Source: Treponema sp.
GTDB taxonomy: Bacteria; Spirochaetota; Spirochaetia; Treponematales; Treponemataceae
Assembly (NCBI GenBank): GCA_024693715.1
Contig: JAILKS010000037.1
Coordinates: 1 to 61,283, forward strand
DNA length: 61,283 bases
Reading direction: 5' to 3'
The notes beneath the pieces are model-generated. The model worked only from the letters and a program-made list of their open reading frames with translations, searched no databases and was not told where the DNA came from. The number at the start of each line of letters is the position of its first letter. The stretch's first letter is position 1. This document shows positions 43,285 through 51,788 of the stretch, piece after piece. A program made the translations under genes and the position numbers.

Positions 43285-44268
43285 ATGAAAAAAATCAGTT
43301 CTCTTGTGTTGTCGTTGTTTGCAGTAAGTCTTTTGTCAGTAAGTTGTGCAAAAAAGCCTGTAGTAATAAACGATGGATTTGTGCTTGTAACAGGCGGAAC
43401 ATATAAAATGGGAAGTAATGATATAAGAGTTCCATGGGGCTATTATGATCATCCGGAGCATGAAGCAAGTGTAAGTGATTTTTATATTTCACCAGTTTTA
43501 GTTACACAGAAAGATTTTGAAGAGGTCATGGGCTATAACAACAGTTTTTATCAGGGAAATGATAAGGGGAAAATTGTTGAAGAAGGGGAGGAACAGACTC
43601 TTAGACCTGTTGAAAAAATTACCTGGTATGAAGCAATTGTGTTCTGTAATAAGATGAGTGCAAAGATGAATCTTGAAAAGGTTTATTATATGAAAACCTC
43701 AGATTCTGAACAGTCTTACGATGAAACAACGTGGGGTAATCCTCCGGAAAAAAGCAGTGAAAGCTGGAATAAAATCGGATGGAATAAAGATGCCAACGGA
43801 TACAGACTTTTGACAGAAGCTGAATGGGAATATGCTGCAAGAGGCGGTGCAGAAACTCAATTTAATTCTGCCGGTTTTAATTATGATGATGAGGATGTAA
43901 ATGATTTTTGCTGGAATGACAAGAATTCGAAGTTAAAGACTCATCAGATTAAGCTTAAAAAACCTAATACTCTTGGACTTTATGATATGATTGGAAATGT
44001 ATGGGAATTCTGCTGGGACTGGTTTGATGAAGATTACTATACAAGCACAGCCGCTTCTGAGCTTGATGCATGTGGTCCTTTAACTGCAGATTTCAGAGTT
44101 GTGCGAGGTTGTGCCTGGGATGATTATGATGTAAGCTTATCTTATGTTTCACGCGGTTCAAGTTCTCCTCATCTTTCCAGCAGACGTGTAGGCATGAGAC
44201 TTGCACGAAGCGTGCCTGTCGGTAAAAAAGCAAAAAACAAAAAAAATAAAACTGCGAAAAAGAACTGA
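43285..44268 (+). CDS. SUMF1/formylglycine-generating-enzyme-like lipoprotein
   Basis: 327 residues, lipobox SVSC, then the sulfatase-modifying-factor fold: VLVTGGTYKMGS, PVTQ-like SPVLVTQKDFEEVMG, NKMSAKMNLEKVYY, YRLLTEAEWEYAARGG, GLYDMIGNVWEFCWDW, VVRGCAWDD and RRVGMRLARS. Treponemes carry many such lipoproteins; most lack enzymatic FGE cysteines and their role is unknown. The C-terminus is lysine-rich. AGAGG lies seven bases before ATG. Confidence 0.9.
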   Translation: MKKISSLVLSLFAVSLLSVSCAKKPVVINDGFVLVTGGTYKMGSNDIRVPWGYYDHPEHEASVSDFYISPVLVTQKDFEEVMGYNNSFYQGNDKGKIVEEGEEQTLRPVEKITWYEAIVFCNKMSAKMNLEKVYYMKTSDSEQSYDETTWGNPPEKSSESWNKIGWNKDANGYRLLTEAEWEYAARGGAETQFNSAGFNYDDEDVNDFCWNDKNSKLKTHQIKLKKPNTLGLYDMIGNVWEFCWDWFDEDYYTSTAASELDACGPLTADFRVVRGCAWDDYDVSLSYVSRGSSSPHLSSRRVGMRLARSVPVGKKAKNKKNKTAKKN

Positions 44269-44278
44269 TTATAATCAG
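44265..44278. promoter_or_regulatory. 14-bp perfect palindrome before the LacI-family gene
   Basis: CTGATTATAATCAG, overlapping the SUMF1 stop codon and ending 20 bases before the LacI-type TTG start. Candidate autoregulatory operator. Confidence 0.45.
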
Positions 44279-44298
44279 ATGTATAGAAGGTAATAAAA

Positions 44299-45321
44299 TT
44301 GATTACGTTAAAAGAACTTGCGGCAAAATGTGGTGTGTCAATTGCAACTGTTTCTAATATTTTAAATGGAAAAGCAAACGTTTCTGATAAAACAAAGGAA
44401 CGTATAATGAAAATCATTAAAGAAACAGGCTATCGTCCGAATTATATGGCAAGAGGACTTCGGGCGATTAGAACCCGTACATTAGGTCTTATTGTTGATG
44501 ATTTGACTGCCTTTAGTACTCCTTCGATTATTGAAGGAATTATGCAGTATTGTGATGATAATAATTATCGTGTGATTTTTGAAAACCTTCGTGTCTATAC
44601 AAAATTTAAAGGTGATAAATCACTCAAGCAGGATTTTAAAAATGCTGTAAATGCGGCTTTTCAGGAAATGCTTTCAATTAAAGTTGACGGTATTATTTAT
44701 GTTGCTGCACATTCACGCATCGTTGATTATATACCAAAGGAGCTTCCGGTTCCTGTCGTTGTTTCCTATGCATTAAGTTCAGATAAAAAGCATGGTTCTG
44801 TAACAATTGCAGATGAAGATGCTGCTTATCAGATGACAGATTTTCTTATTCAGAAGGGATATAAAAAAATCGCAGTTATTTCAGGAAGCAGCGGAAATAT
44901 TCATGAAGAAAATCGTATTAACGGATATAAAAAGGCTCTTGAAAAAAATTCTCTTTCTTATAAATCAAAATATATTATTCCTGCAAACTGGGACAGGGAA
45001 AGCGGTTATGAAGCGGCAAAAAAACTGCCTTTTAATGAAATAGATGCTGTTTTCTGTTTTAATGATGCAATGGCTGCAGGAGTTTATGATTTTTTAAAAG
45101 AGATGGGAAAGGCTCCTGGAAAGGATATCGGAGTTGCAGGTTTTGATAATCGTGAAATATCTGCATATATCGATCCACCGCTGACTACGATGGAAATTCC
45201 TCTAGAAGAAATAGGTCGTATTTCAGCAGATTTAATAGTTAAAAAAATAAACGGCACGGAAGAAAAATCCGAAGAAATTTCTGTGCCATGCCGTTTAATA
45301 ATCCGCAAGTCGATTTTTTAG
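44299..45321 (+). CDS. LacI-family transcriptional regulator
   Basis: 340 residues: N-terminal LacI helix-turn-helix and hinge (ITLKELAAKCGVSIATVSNILNGKANVSDKTKERIMKII) and a periplasmic-binding-like effector domain (about 60-330: TLGLIVDDL, AVFCFNDAMAAGVYD, GVAGFDNREISAYIDPPLTT). It starts with TTG, supported by AAGG nine bases upstream. The effector is probably a sugar; no sugar operon is adjacent. Confidence 0.92.
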   Translation: MITLKELAAKCGVSIATVSNILNGKANVSDKTKERIMKIIKETGYRPNYMARGLRAIRTRTLGLIVDDLTAFSTPSIIEGIMQYCDDNNYRVIFENLRVYTKFKGDKSLKQDFKNAVNAAFQEMLSIKVDGIIYVAAHSRIVDYIPKELPVPVVVSYALSSDKKHGSVTIADEDAAYQMTDFLIQKGYKKIAVISGSSGNIHEENRINGYKKALEKNSLSYKSKYIIPANWDRESGYEAAKKLPFNEIDAVFCFNDAMAAGVYDFLKEMGKAPGKDIGVAGFDNREISAYIDPPLTTMEIPLEEIGRISADLIVKKINGTEEKSEEISVPCRLIIRKSIF

Positions 45322-45335
45322 TTTGAAATTACAGA

Positions 45336-45716
45336 CTAGAAAATCTTCTTGAATTTAATTGTTGTTTTGTAATCGTTGTCCTGCCAGTCCGGATTAATAA
45401 TCATTGTAAGGTCTGCGCTTAAAGAAACAGGTTTAATGAACTTGTAAGCACGTTCTGTATCTGCATAGTAGAAAGAAAGAGCGAGTCCGTCAGCTGTTGC
45501 TTCAACCTTGAAGTTTTCCATCTTTTCTTTACGGAAATAGATGATGTGTTCACCGGTTTTTGCATCTTTGAGCTCAATTGTTCCTGCTCCGAAAATCCAT
45601 TCTGCATCATAGTTTTCATCAATCCATGAGCCTTTTGGGAAATCTTCAATTCCTTCTGCAAATGCACCTGCAACGAGAGCGGCTGCAACGAAAAGTACTG
45701 CGAATAATTTTTTCAT
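45336..45716 (-). CDS. Small exported protein of unknown function
   Basis: 126 residues with a clear signal peptide (MKKLFAVLFVAAALVAGAFA). The mature part is beta-rich and acidic/aromatic (GSWIDENYDAEWIFGAGTIELKDAKTG) with a C-terminal strand rich in lysine. GGAGG lies about eight bases before ATG. A perfect palindrome sits between its -35 and -10. No family recognised; convergent with the LacI gene. Confidence 0.75.
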   Translation of the reverse strand: MKKLFAVLFVAAALVAGAFAEGIEDFPKGSWIDENYDAEWIFGAGTIELKDAKTGEHIIYFRKEKMENFKVEATADGLALSFYYADTERAYKFIKPVSLSADLTMIINPDWQDNDYKTTIKFKKIF

Positions 45717-45747
45717 TTTATATTTCCTCCATTTAGTTAAACTATAT

Positions 45748-45762
45748 GTGATATGTTATCAC
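45748..45762 (-). promoter_or_regulatory. 15-bp palindrome within the promoter of the small exported protein gene
   Basis: Minus-strand GTGATA-ACA-TATCAC lies in the 18-base spacer of a TTTACA...TATAGT promoter; a repressor bound here would block polymerase. The protein that binds it is not identified. Confidence 0.5.
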
Positions 45763-45826
45763 TTTGTAAAAAAAATTGAAATAGGTTTATAAATAATATA
45801 GTATTAGATGTATTTATTCTTGACGT

Positions 45827-46027
45827 ATGTATAATGTTTTGTTAGGATTTAATTATAAATACAGTGATGATTATTCGTATTGTTCACAGATAGTTTGGAA
45901 AGGTTTTAAGGCTGCTGGTGGGTTGCAGTATGATTTTGACGCCGGTTCTCCATGGATTTCTCCACTTGAAATATACTTATCTTTAAAAACGAAAGAAATA
46001 ACGAGCTGGAAAAACAATAAAGAATAA
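45827..46027 (+). pseudogene. C-terminal fragment of a YiiX/DUF830-like papain-fold hydrolase
   Basis: 66 residues with YCSQIVWKGFKAAGG (about 18-32) and a later SPWISPLEIYLSLKT. This matches the C-terminal half of permuted papain-like (YiiX/LRAT-type) enzymes, including the catalytic cysteine, but the N-terminal histidine region is absent. An in-frame TGA lies just before ATG and no Shine-Dalgarno is seen. It is probably a decayed remnant, though it might be an independently translated small protein. The next gene starts two bases after its stop. Confidence 0.5.
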
Positions 46028-46029
46028 AA

Positions 46030-47295
46030 ATGAAAAAAAAGATTATTTTTTTAATAATATTTGCATCAGTTTTTGCATTTGTATCTTGTCCGTCTTTTTT
46101 GTCGTGGTATAATGCGGAAGACTATAAAAGTCTTGATGATTTGAGCTATATTACAGAAAAGACAACCATAAAACCTTTTTCGCAATTGAATGAACCTGTA
46201 GTAATTACAATGCCTGTATGGGAAACAAGATATTACAAAGGGAAAAAGAAAGGAAAGACAAGACAATTTAAGATAGGTGATATTTTTGTCGTAATTGATA
46301 TAGAAAAAAATGAAGTATTTGACTGGGTATATTTCGGAGGGGAAACAAGCACTACGCTTTACAGACCTTTGGAACTTGGAAGTCCCGTAAAATATTATGC
46401 ATCCTGTTATTCTACCGGAAACATAGTGTGTCTTGATCCTGATAAGTCGGAACTTACTGTAGTTGAATCTTCTTTAAAGAATTGTCATTTTATAAATTTT
46501 AACATTGATTCAAAATATGGTGTAAAGGCTAAACGAATAAGAAAAGAGGATAATTCAGTATCCTATGATTTTGAAATATTAGACGGACAGGAAAATAAGA
46601 TTCTTTCATATAAGCCGGAAATCCCAGTTTGTAATGATGAATATATCTTTTTTATTGTTGTTGATAAGAATGGAAAAATATTTTTAAGAAATTCTTTTCC
46701 AACAGAAACAGGAGAAAGACCTGTAGGTCCTCAGTTAATTAAAATAAATTGTAATAATTTGAAATGGGATAATTATGATTTAAATTTAATAACAGAAGAA
46801 GGAAATGTTGTATTTGGGCATATGGTTCATTACGCAACAACAGACAGGATTTTTATTACAAAAGTTTCTTTGGATAATGTTGGTGATACACTTTTAATTT
46901 TTAAAAAGAATAATACAGGTTATGAGCTTGAAAAGGAAATAAAGACGGATTTTAAAACATTAGATAACGGCATATCAAGAATTACTGAAGTTAATGGTAT
47001 TATTTATGTTATTGTTACAAATTGGTCTAATAAATATGCCTATGTTGATATTTATAAACTTACAGACGACTTGGACATGGAAAAAATAACACCAGACTGG
47101 CATATTTCCAATATTTCAGAAAATGAAAAGTTTAAGATTGATTTTACAGATAATATCTGGGTAAGGGGAACAAGAATTTACTTTATGAATTCCAGAAATA
47201 CAAGCAAGATTGCTTACAGATATTATGATGTTAATAGCGGTGAGTATTCGACTCAGCCAGTCTGGATTGATTTTAACGATGTTGTAAAGCAGTAA
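46030..47295 (+). CDS. Lipoprotein of unknown function, possibly beta-propeller
   Basis: 421 residues, signal with lipobox FVSC at about residue 20. The mature part is rich in short beta strands with repeating V/I-x-D motifs (FVVIDIEKNEVFDW, IVCLDPDKSELTVVE, YIFFIVVDKNGKIFLR, RITEVNGIIYVIVTN), which hints at a propeller. No family recognised. Cotranscribed with the papain-like fragment. Confidence 0.7.
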   Translation: MKKKIIFLIIFASVFAFVSCPSFLSWYNAEDYKSLDDLSYITEKTTIKPFSQLNEPVVITMPVWETRYYKGKKKGKTRQFKIGDIFVVIDIEKNEVFDWVYFGGETSTTLYRPLELGSPVKYYASCYSTGNIVCLDPDKSELTVVESSLKNCHFINFNIDSKYGVKAKRIRKEDNSVSYDFEILDGQENKILSYKPEIPVCNDEYIFFIVVDKNGKIFLRNSFPTETGERPVGPQLIKINCNNLKWDNYDLNLITEEGNVVFGHMVHYATTDRIFITKVSLDNVGDTLLIFKKNNTGYELEKEIKTDFKTLDNGISRITEVNGIIYVIVTNWSNKYAYVDIYKLTDDLDMEKITPDWHISNISENEKFKIDFTDNIWVRGTRIYFMNSRNTSKIAYRYYDVNSGEYSTQPVWIDFNDVVKQ

Positions 47296-47333
47296 TTTCT
47301 TTTTTTCCATAAATATTATATAATTCACGAACT

Positions 47334-48305
47334 ATGTATATTCTTGTAATCAAACAGTTAGTTGTAATGGCCTTGATAGTTCTTTCAGGCTATATTTTTG
47401 CAAAAATATTTAAGGTTCAGGAAAATGAGCAGAAATTCATAAGTAAAATGCTTTTGTATTTTATTAATCCTTTTCTTGTTTTTTCTTCCTTTAATATGGA
47501 ATTTAGTCCTGAGAAATTAAAATATCTTTTGTTCACAATCATTGTTTCTCTTTTCATTCATTTTGTTGTTATTTTTATATCCGTCATTTTTATCCGTTCA
47601 AAAAAAGATGAAGAACAGAATTACAAGATAATCGACAGACTTGCAGTCACTTTTACAAACTGCGGTTTTGTCGGCATTCCTTTAATCAGGGGAGTTTTTG
47701 GTGATGAAGGTGTTTTCTATCTGATGGGATATCTCATTGTATTTAATGTGCTTTTATGGACTTACGGTTACTATCAGATGTGCGGTAAAACAAACATAAA
47801 AAAAATAATAACTAATCCGAATATAATTGCAGTTGCGCTTGGATTAATTGTTTACATTTGTCCTTTTACTCTGCCTGAATTTATTTCACGACCGGTTAAT
47901 TATATTGGTGATATGAATACGCCGCTTGCAATGATTCTTGTCGGTATTCTTTTTGCAGATTTTAAACTTTCAAGAAAATATTTATTACGTCTTTTGAAGG
48001 TTTGTTCCATCCGTTTGATTTTAGTTTCAATCTGTAATCTTTTGTTAATAATCATCGTTTATTATACTTCAATTCACTTTAATCTTTTTAAAGATGAAGC
48101 AGTTCTTAAGCTTATGCTTTTTGTTGTTTATATATGTTCAATGTGTCCTTGTGCGACAAGTGTTCCAAGCCTTTCATGTATTTTTAACAAGGATGCTCAG
48201 TATGCAAGTCTTATTGTCTGTTTGACGAGTCTTTTGTGTATTGTTTCCATTCCTTTGTTTATTGCACTTGCTGAAAAAATATTTTCTCTTATTTTCGGAG
48301 TATAG
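47334..48305 (+). CDS. AEC-family (auxin efflux carrier/malate permease) transporter
   Basis: 323 residues with about ten hydrophobic helices. The family motifs include ALIVLSGYIFAKIFKV near the start, FTNCGFVGIPLIRGVFGDEG (about 105-124) and DMNTPLAMILVGILFADF (about 195-213). Bacterial members move malate, malonate or similar acids. No Shine-Dalgarno; TATAAT lies nine bases before ATG. Confidence 0.87.
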   Translation: MYILVIKQLVVMALIVLSGYIFAKIFKVQENEQKFISKMLLYFINPFLVFSSFNMEFSPEKLKYLLFTIIVSLFIHFVVIFISVIFIRSKKDEEQNYKIIDRLAVTFTNCGFVGIPLIRGVFGDEGVFYLMGYLIVFNVLLWTYGYYQMCGKTNIKKIITNPNIIAVALGLIVYICPFTLPEFISRPVNYIGDMNTPLAMILVGILFADFKLSRKYLLRLLKVCSIRLILVSICNLLLIIIVYYTSIHFNLFKDEAVLKLMLFVVYICSMCPCATSVPSLSCIFNKDAQYASLIVCLTSLLCIVSIPLFIALAEKIFSLIFGV

Positions 48306-48309
48306 ATAA

Positions 48310-50256
48310 TCAGTCGTGTTTTGATGCGGCAAAAAGTGCCTGTTCTGCAAGATCGTCAAGATATTGTGAGCCGGCACTTTTTTCTTTTGTAGTTCCAGCC
48401 TTGTTCAGAGCCAGTTCCTGAAGCTTCTTTGTTTTTTCCTGCTCCTTGAATAATTGTTTTGCAGAAAGAAGGATTTGTGCGGCATCTGTTGCAGGAATAT
48501 GCAGAACCTGAGCAACGGCGCTTTCTTCTGAATTACACAGATTTTCAAGAGTGATGAATTTTTTCTGAAGCTCAAGGGCACGCTTTTTACCGATCCCGTG
48601 AATTTCAAGAAAGATAGAATCTGTATTTTCTTTTGTGCGAAGATTCTGGTTTCTGCTTGTGGCAAAGCGGTGGGTTTCATCTCTTACACGCTGTAAAAGT
48701 CTTAAAGCATCGCTTCTTCGCGGTAATCTGATTGGTGTTGAATTTCCGGGAAGATAAATATCTTCATTTTTTTCGGCAAGACCAATCAGCGGTATATCAA
48801 GATTAAGTGCATGAAGGATTCCTTCTGCGGCGTTTACCTGTCCGATTCCACCGTCAATCAGAATTAAATCCGGCAAATCTGCCTGTTCGTTCAGAAGTCT
48901 TGTATATCTTCTGCTTACTGCCTCCCGCATAGAAGCAAAATCATCTATCATTCCATCGGTAGTTTTTAATCTGAAGTAACGGTAATTTTTTTTGTCGGGA
49001 TTTCCGTTGTAAAAGCTTACAAGTGATGCAACAGGGAATTTCCCTCCGATGTGAGCTATATCGAAACCTTCTATGCGGATTGGAAGGCAGTCGAGGTTAA
49101 GAAGAGATTTTAATTCCTCCATTGCAGGACTGTCCCCTCTGTCTCTCAATCGTCTGATTATATCTTCCTTTGCGTTTTGTATTGCCATGTTGATGGCCGC
49201 TTTATCGCGAGGGTTGTCCCCCTTGTCTGAATTAATCATTATGAGATTTGCCGCTGCTTCCGGGAATGTCTGTTTGAGCCATGTGCTGATGTTCTGATAT
49301 TCGCCTGTTTTTGTAATGTAAATGTTCGGTGGAATCTGACTTGCTTTTTCGTAATAACATGCCATGAATTCTCCGGTTAAATCATCTTCATCATTTAAGG
49401 ATTCTACCCTGAAATTTTCGCGTCCAAGTAATTTTCCCTGCCTGATTTTAAGCACTGTAAAGCTGATTAATTCTCCCTCTGAATAATATGCAATGTAATC
49501 TCTGTCTTCCGAATCAAAGTTTTCAACAATATTTTGATTTTGTAATACCATGAGTGCTTTTATTCCGTCACGGAGCAGGGCAGCTTTTTCAAAATTCAAC
49601 TCTTTTCCTGCTTTTTTCATCTGTTCTGTAAGTGCATCTATTGTAGAATTTGCTTTTCCTTCAAGTAGGTTTATTATTTCGCCGATAAATTGATTGTAGG
49701 ACTCTTTTGAAATTTTGTTACAGCATGGAGCCATGCATTGTTTTATGTGATAGTACAGGCACGGTGTCTCTCGTTTTCTTAAGGTTCTGCAGTGTCTTAC
49801 CGGATACAATTTAAAGATTGTTTCCAGAAAAGTATCAAGTGCGTTTACATCGGGATAGGGACCGAAGTAGGTTGAGCCGTCCTGTAAAATGCGCCTGGTT
49901 TTAAAAAGTTTCGGAAAATCCTCCTTTGTGATTCTTAAAACCGGATATGATTTTCCGTCTTTCAGGTTGATATTATAACGCGGGGAATATTTTTTTATTA
50001 GATTATTTTCTAATAATAATGCTTCGTATTCGTTCGTAGTTGTGATATACTCTATAGAGGAAGCATGAGATATTAAAAGACGTGTCTTAATGTCTTTTTT
50101 TCCGGAAAAATAGGATGTGAGACGGTTCTTTAAGTTTTTTGCTTTGCCTACATAAATAACAGTGCCATCTGTATTTTTCCACAGATAGACACCGCTTAAT
50201 AAAGGAGCTTTCAAAGCAGTTTCGTGTAAAATATCACGGGTTGTTTTGGTCGTCAT
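48310..50256 (-). CDS. uvrC: Excinuclease ABC subunit C
   Basis: 648 residues from the ATG at 50254-50256 (upstream in-frame codons are non-homologous). The N-terminal GIY-YIG nuclease (SGVYLWKNTDGTVIYVGKAKNLKNRL), the four-cysteine region (CRTLRKRETPCLYYHIKQCMAPC), the UVR motif, the RNase-H-like C-terminal nuclease (IEGFDIAHIGG, LPDLILIDGGIGQVNAA) and helix-hairpin-helix motifs (EIHGIGKKRALELQ) are all present. It starts only seven bases from a divergent gene. Confidence 0.96.
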   Translation of the reverse strand: MTTKTTRDILHETALKAPLLSGVYLWKNTDGTVIYVGKAKNLKNRLTSYFSGKKDIKTRLLISHASSIEYITTTNEYEALLLENNLIKKYSPRYNINLKDGKSYPVLRITKEDFPKLFKTRRILQDGSTYFGPYPDVNALDTFLETIFKLYPVRHCRTLRKRETPCLYYHIKQCMAPCCNKISKESYNQFIGEIINLLEGKANSTIDALTEQMKKAGKELNFEKAALLRDGIKALMVLQNQNIVENFDSEDRDYIAYYSEGELISFTVLKIRQGKLLGRENFRVESLNDEDDLTGEFMACYYEKASQIPPNIYITKTGEYQNISTWLKQTFPEAAANLIMINSDKGDNPRDKAAINMAIQNAKEDIIRRLRDRGDSPAMEELKSLLNLDCLPIRIEGFDIAHIGGKFPVASLVSFYNGNPDKKNYRYFRLKTTDGMIDDFASMREAVSRRYTRLLNEQADLPDLILIDGGIGQVNAAEGILHALNLDIPLIGLAEKNEDIYLPGNSTPIRLPRRSDALRLLQRVRDETHRFATSRNQNLRTKENTDSIFLEIHGIGKKRALELQKKFITLENLCNSEESAVAQVLHIPATDAAQILLSAKQLFKEQEKTKKLQELALNKAGTTKEKSAGSQYLDDLAEQALFAASKHD

Positions 50257-50263
50257 TTGTTTT

Positions 50264-51778
50264 ATGAATTGTAACAGAAAAACAGTATTTTTTGTAGTTT
50301 TTATTTTATTTTGTTTTCCTTTGTCTGCCAAAGAAATAGAGCTTGGCGGAAAAACCGGATGGCCTGTTTTTCAGCTGGAAGAAAATATTGCAAAGGGTAA
50401 GGGCCGTTTTGGATATGATTGTATTCAGCTTGCAACAAATTCTTTTGTATATGATGAAAATACGGATTTACTTATAAATTTTGAAAATCCACGCAATATA
50501 ATATCAGAAGGGCAGTATGATATCGTTGCCAACAATTTAAAGATTACCGACCAGGCAAAAATGGCTAAGGGTGCGGGGCTCAGCCGTAATACAGGCGGTC
50601 TTTCAATTCAGGGACGACCGGGAACTTTTTTTGGTTCTGAAGGCTTTATGGGCTCTTTTTCAATTGAATTCTGGTTGTGTCCGTCGGTAGCAGAAAATGG
50701 TGAAATAATATTAAAATGGGAATCTTCGAAAAATGTCAGGGGAAATCTTGTCCATCAGCTTTTGAATTGTTTTTTCAGTGAAGGAAAACTTGAATGGACT
50801 TTGACAGATTTCTTTGATAATTATACTGATGCCGAAGGTTCTTCTGAAATACACTTGAAGGGTATGACAAGGATTATTCCTGATACCTGGAGTTATCATG
50901 CGTTAAGCTATGATTGTGAAAACGGTATTCTTGAATATTTAGTTAACGGTATTACAGAAGATATCAGATATATTACAAGCGATGGAACAGAGGACGGTAA
51001 TATATCACTTGTTGTTCTTGGACGAAGAAGTAAGCTTCAATTCTGTTCCAAGTATACCGGAAAAATTGATGATATCAGAATCTTGAGACGTCCATATTCA
51101 ACTCCTGACTATCAGTCTGCAGAAAGTGCAGGAAAAGTCGGAAGAATGCTTTTTCAGGCTACAGGGGGAAAATTTATTACAAAACCTATTGTAGTTTCTA
51201 CCGGCTCAAGATTAAATACTTTAACCGCAGAAATGACAGTTCCGGATCAGTGTGAGGTTTGTTACTATGTCCGCTCAGGAGATAATTATTTCAACTGGAC
51301 GGATTCTTATCCTAAGTGGAAAAAAGTTGAATCAGGAAAAGAGATAAAAGGCGTAACCGGCATGTTCTTTCAGGTTTCGTGTGAAATATATCCGGATGGA
51401 GACGGTTCAGTAACTCCTACAATTACGAATATAAAGCTTGATTTTGATGAACTTCCATTGCCTCTTCCACCGTTCACTGTAAGGGCAGAGGCAGGTGACA
51501 GACAGGTTACGCTTTCATGGAATTATTCGGTAGATGAAACTGCAGGCGGTTATTATATTTATTATGGAAACAGACCTGGTGAATATCTTGGAAGATTTGC
51601 AGTTCAGGGAGATTCTCCTGTGAATGCGGGAAATGTTACTTCTTTCACTCTTACGGGACTTGAAAACGGTAAAATTTATTATTTTGCAATTGCCGCCTGG
51701 TCTGCACTGGACAACAGGGTAATCGGACCATTGTCAAAAGAAGTATATGCAAGACCTATGTCTTCACTTGGAAAATAG
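50264..51778 (+). CDS. Exported protein with LamG-like and fibronectin type III domains
   Basis: 504 residues from ATG 50264, where a signal peptide begins (MNCNRKTVFFVVFILFCFPLSA); an upstream TTG is less likely. Residues about 110-290 resemble a concanavalin/LamG fold (GSFSIEFWLCPS, WSYHALSYDC, GKIDDIRILRRPY). Residues about 405-500 are an FN3 domain (PPFTVRAEAGDRQVTLSWN...YYFAIAAW). Likely periplasmic or surface carbohydrate/adhesion protein. The TPR gene follows after 10 bases. Confidence 0.78.
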   Translation: MNCNRKTVFFVVFILFCFPLSAKEIELGGKTGWPVFQLEENIAKGKGRFGYDCIQLATNSFVYDENTDLLINFENPRNIISEGQYDIVANNLKITDQAKMAKGAGLSRNTGGLSIQGRPGTFFGSEGFMGSFSIEFWLCPSVAENGEIILKWESSKNVRGNLVHQLLNCFFSEGKLEWTLTDFFDNYTDAEGSSEIHLKGMTRIIPDTWSYHALSYDCENGILEYLVNGITEDIRYITSDGTEDGNISLVVLGRRSKLQFCSKYTGKIDDIRILRRPYSTPDYQSAESAGKVGRMLFQATGGKFITKPIVVSTGSRLNTLTAEMTVPDQCEVCYYVRSGDNYFNWTDSYPKWKKVESGKEIKGVTGMFFQVSCEIYPDGDGSVTPTITNIKLDFDELPLPLPPFTVRAEAGDRQVTLSWNYSVDETAGGYYIYYGNRPGEYLGRFAVQGDSPVNAGNVTSFTLTGLENGKIYYFAIAAWSALDNRVIGPLSKEVYARPMSSLGK

Positions 51779-51788
51779 AGGGTATAAA

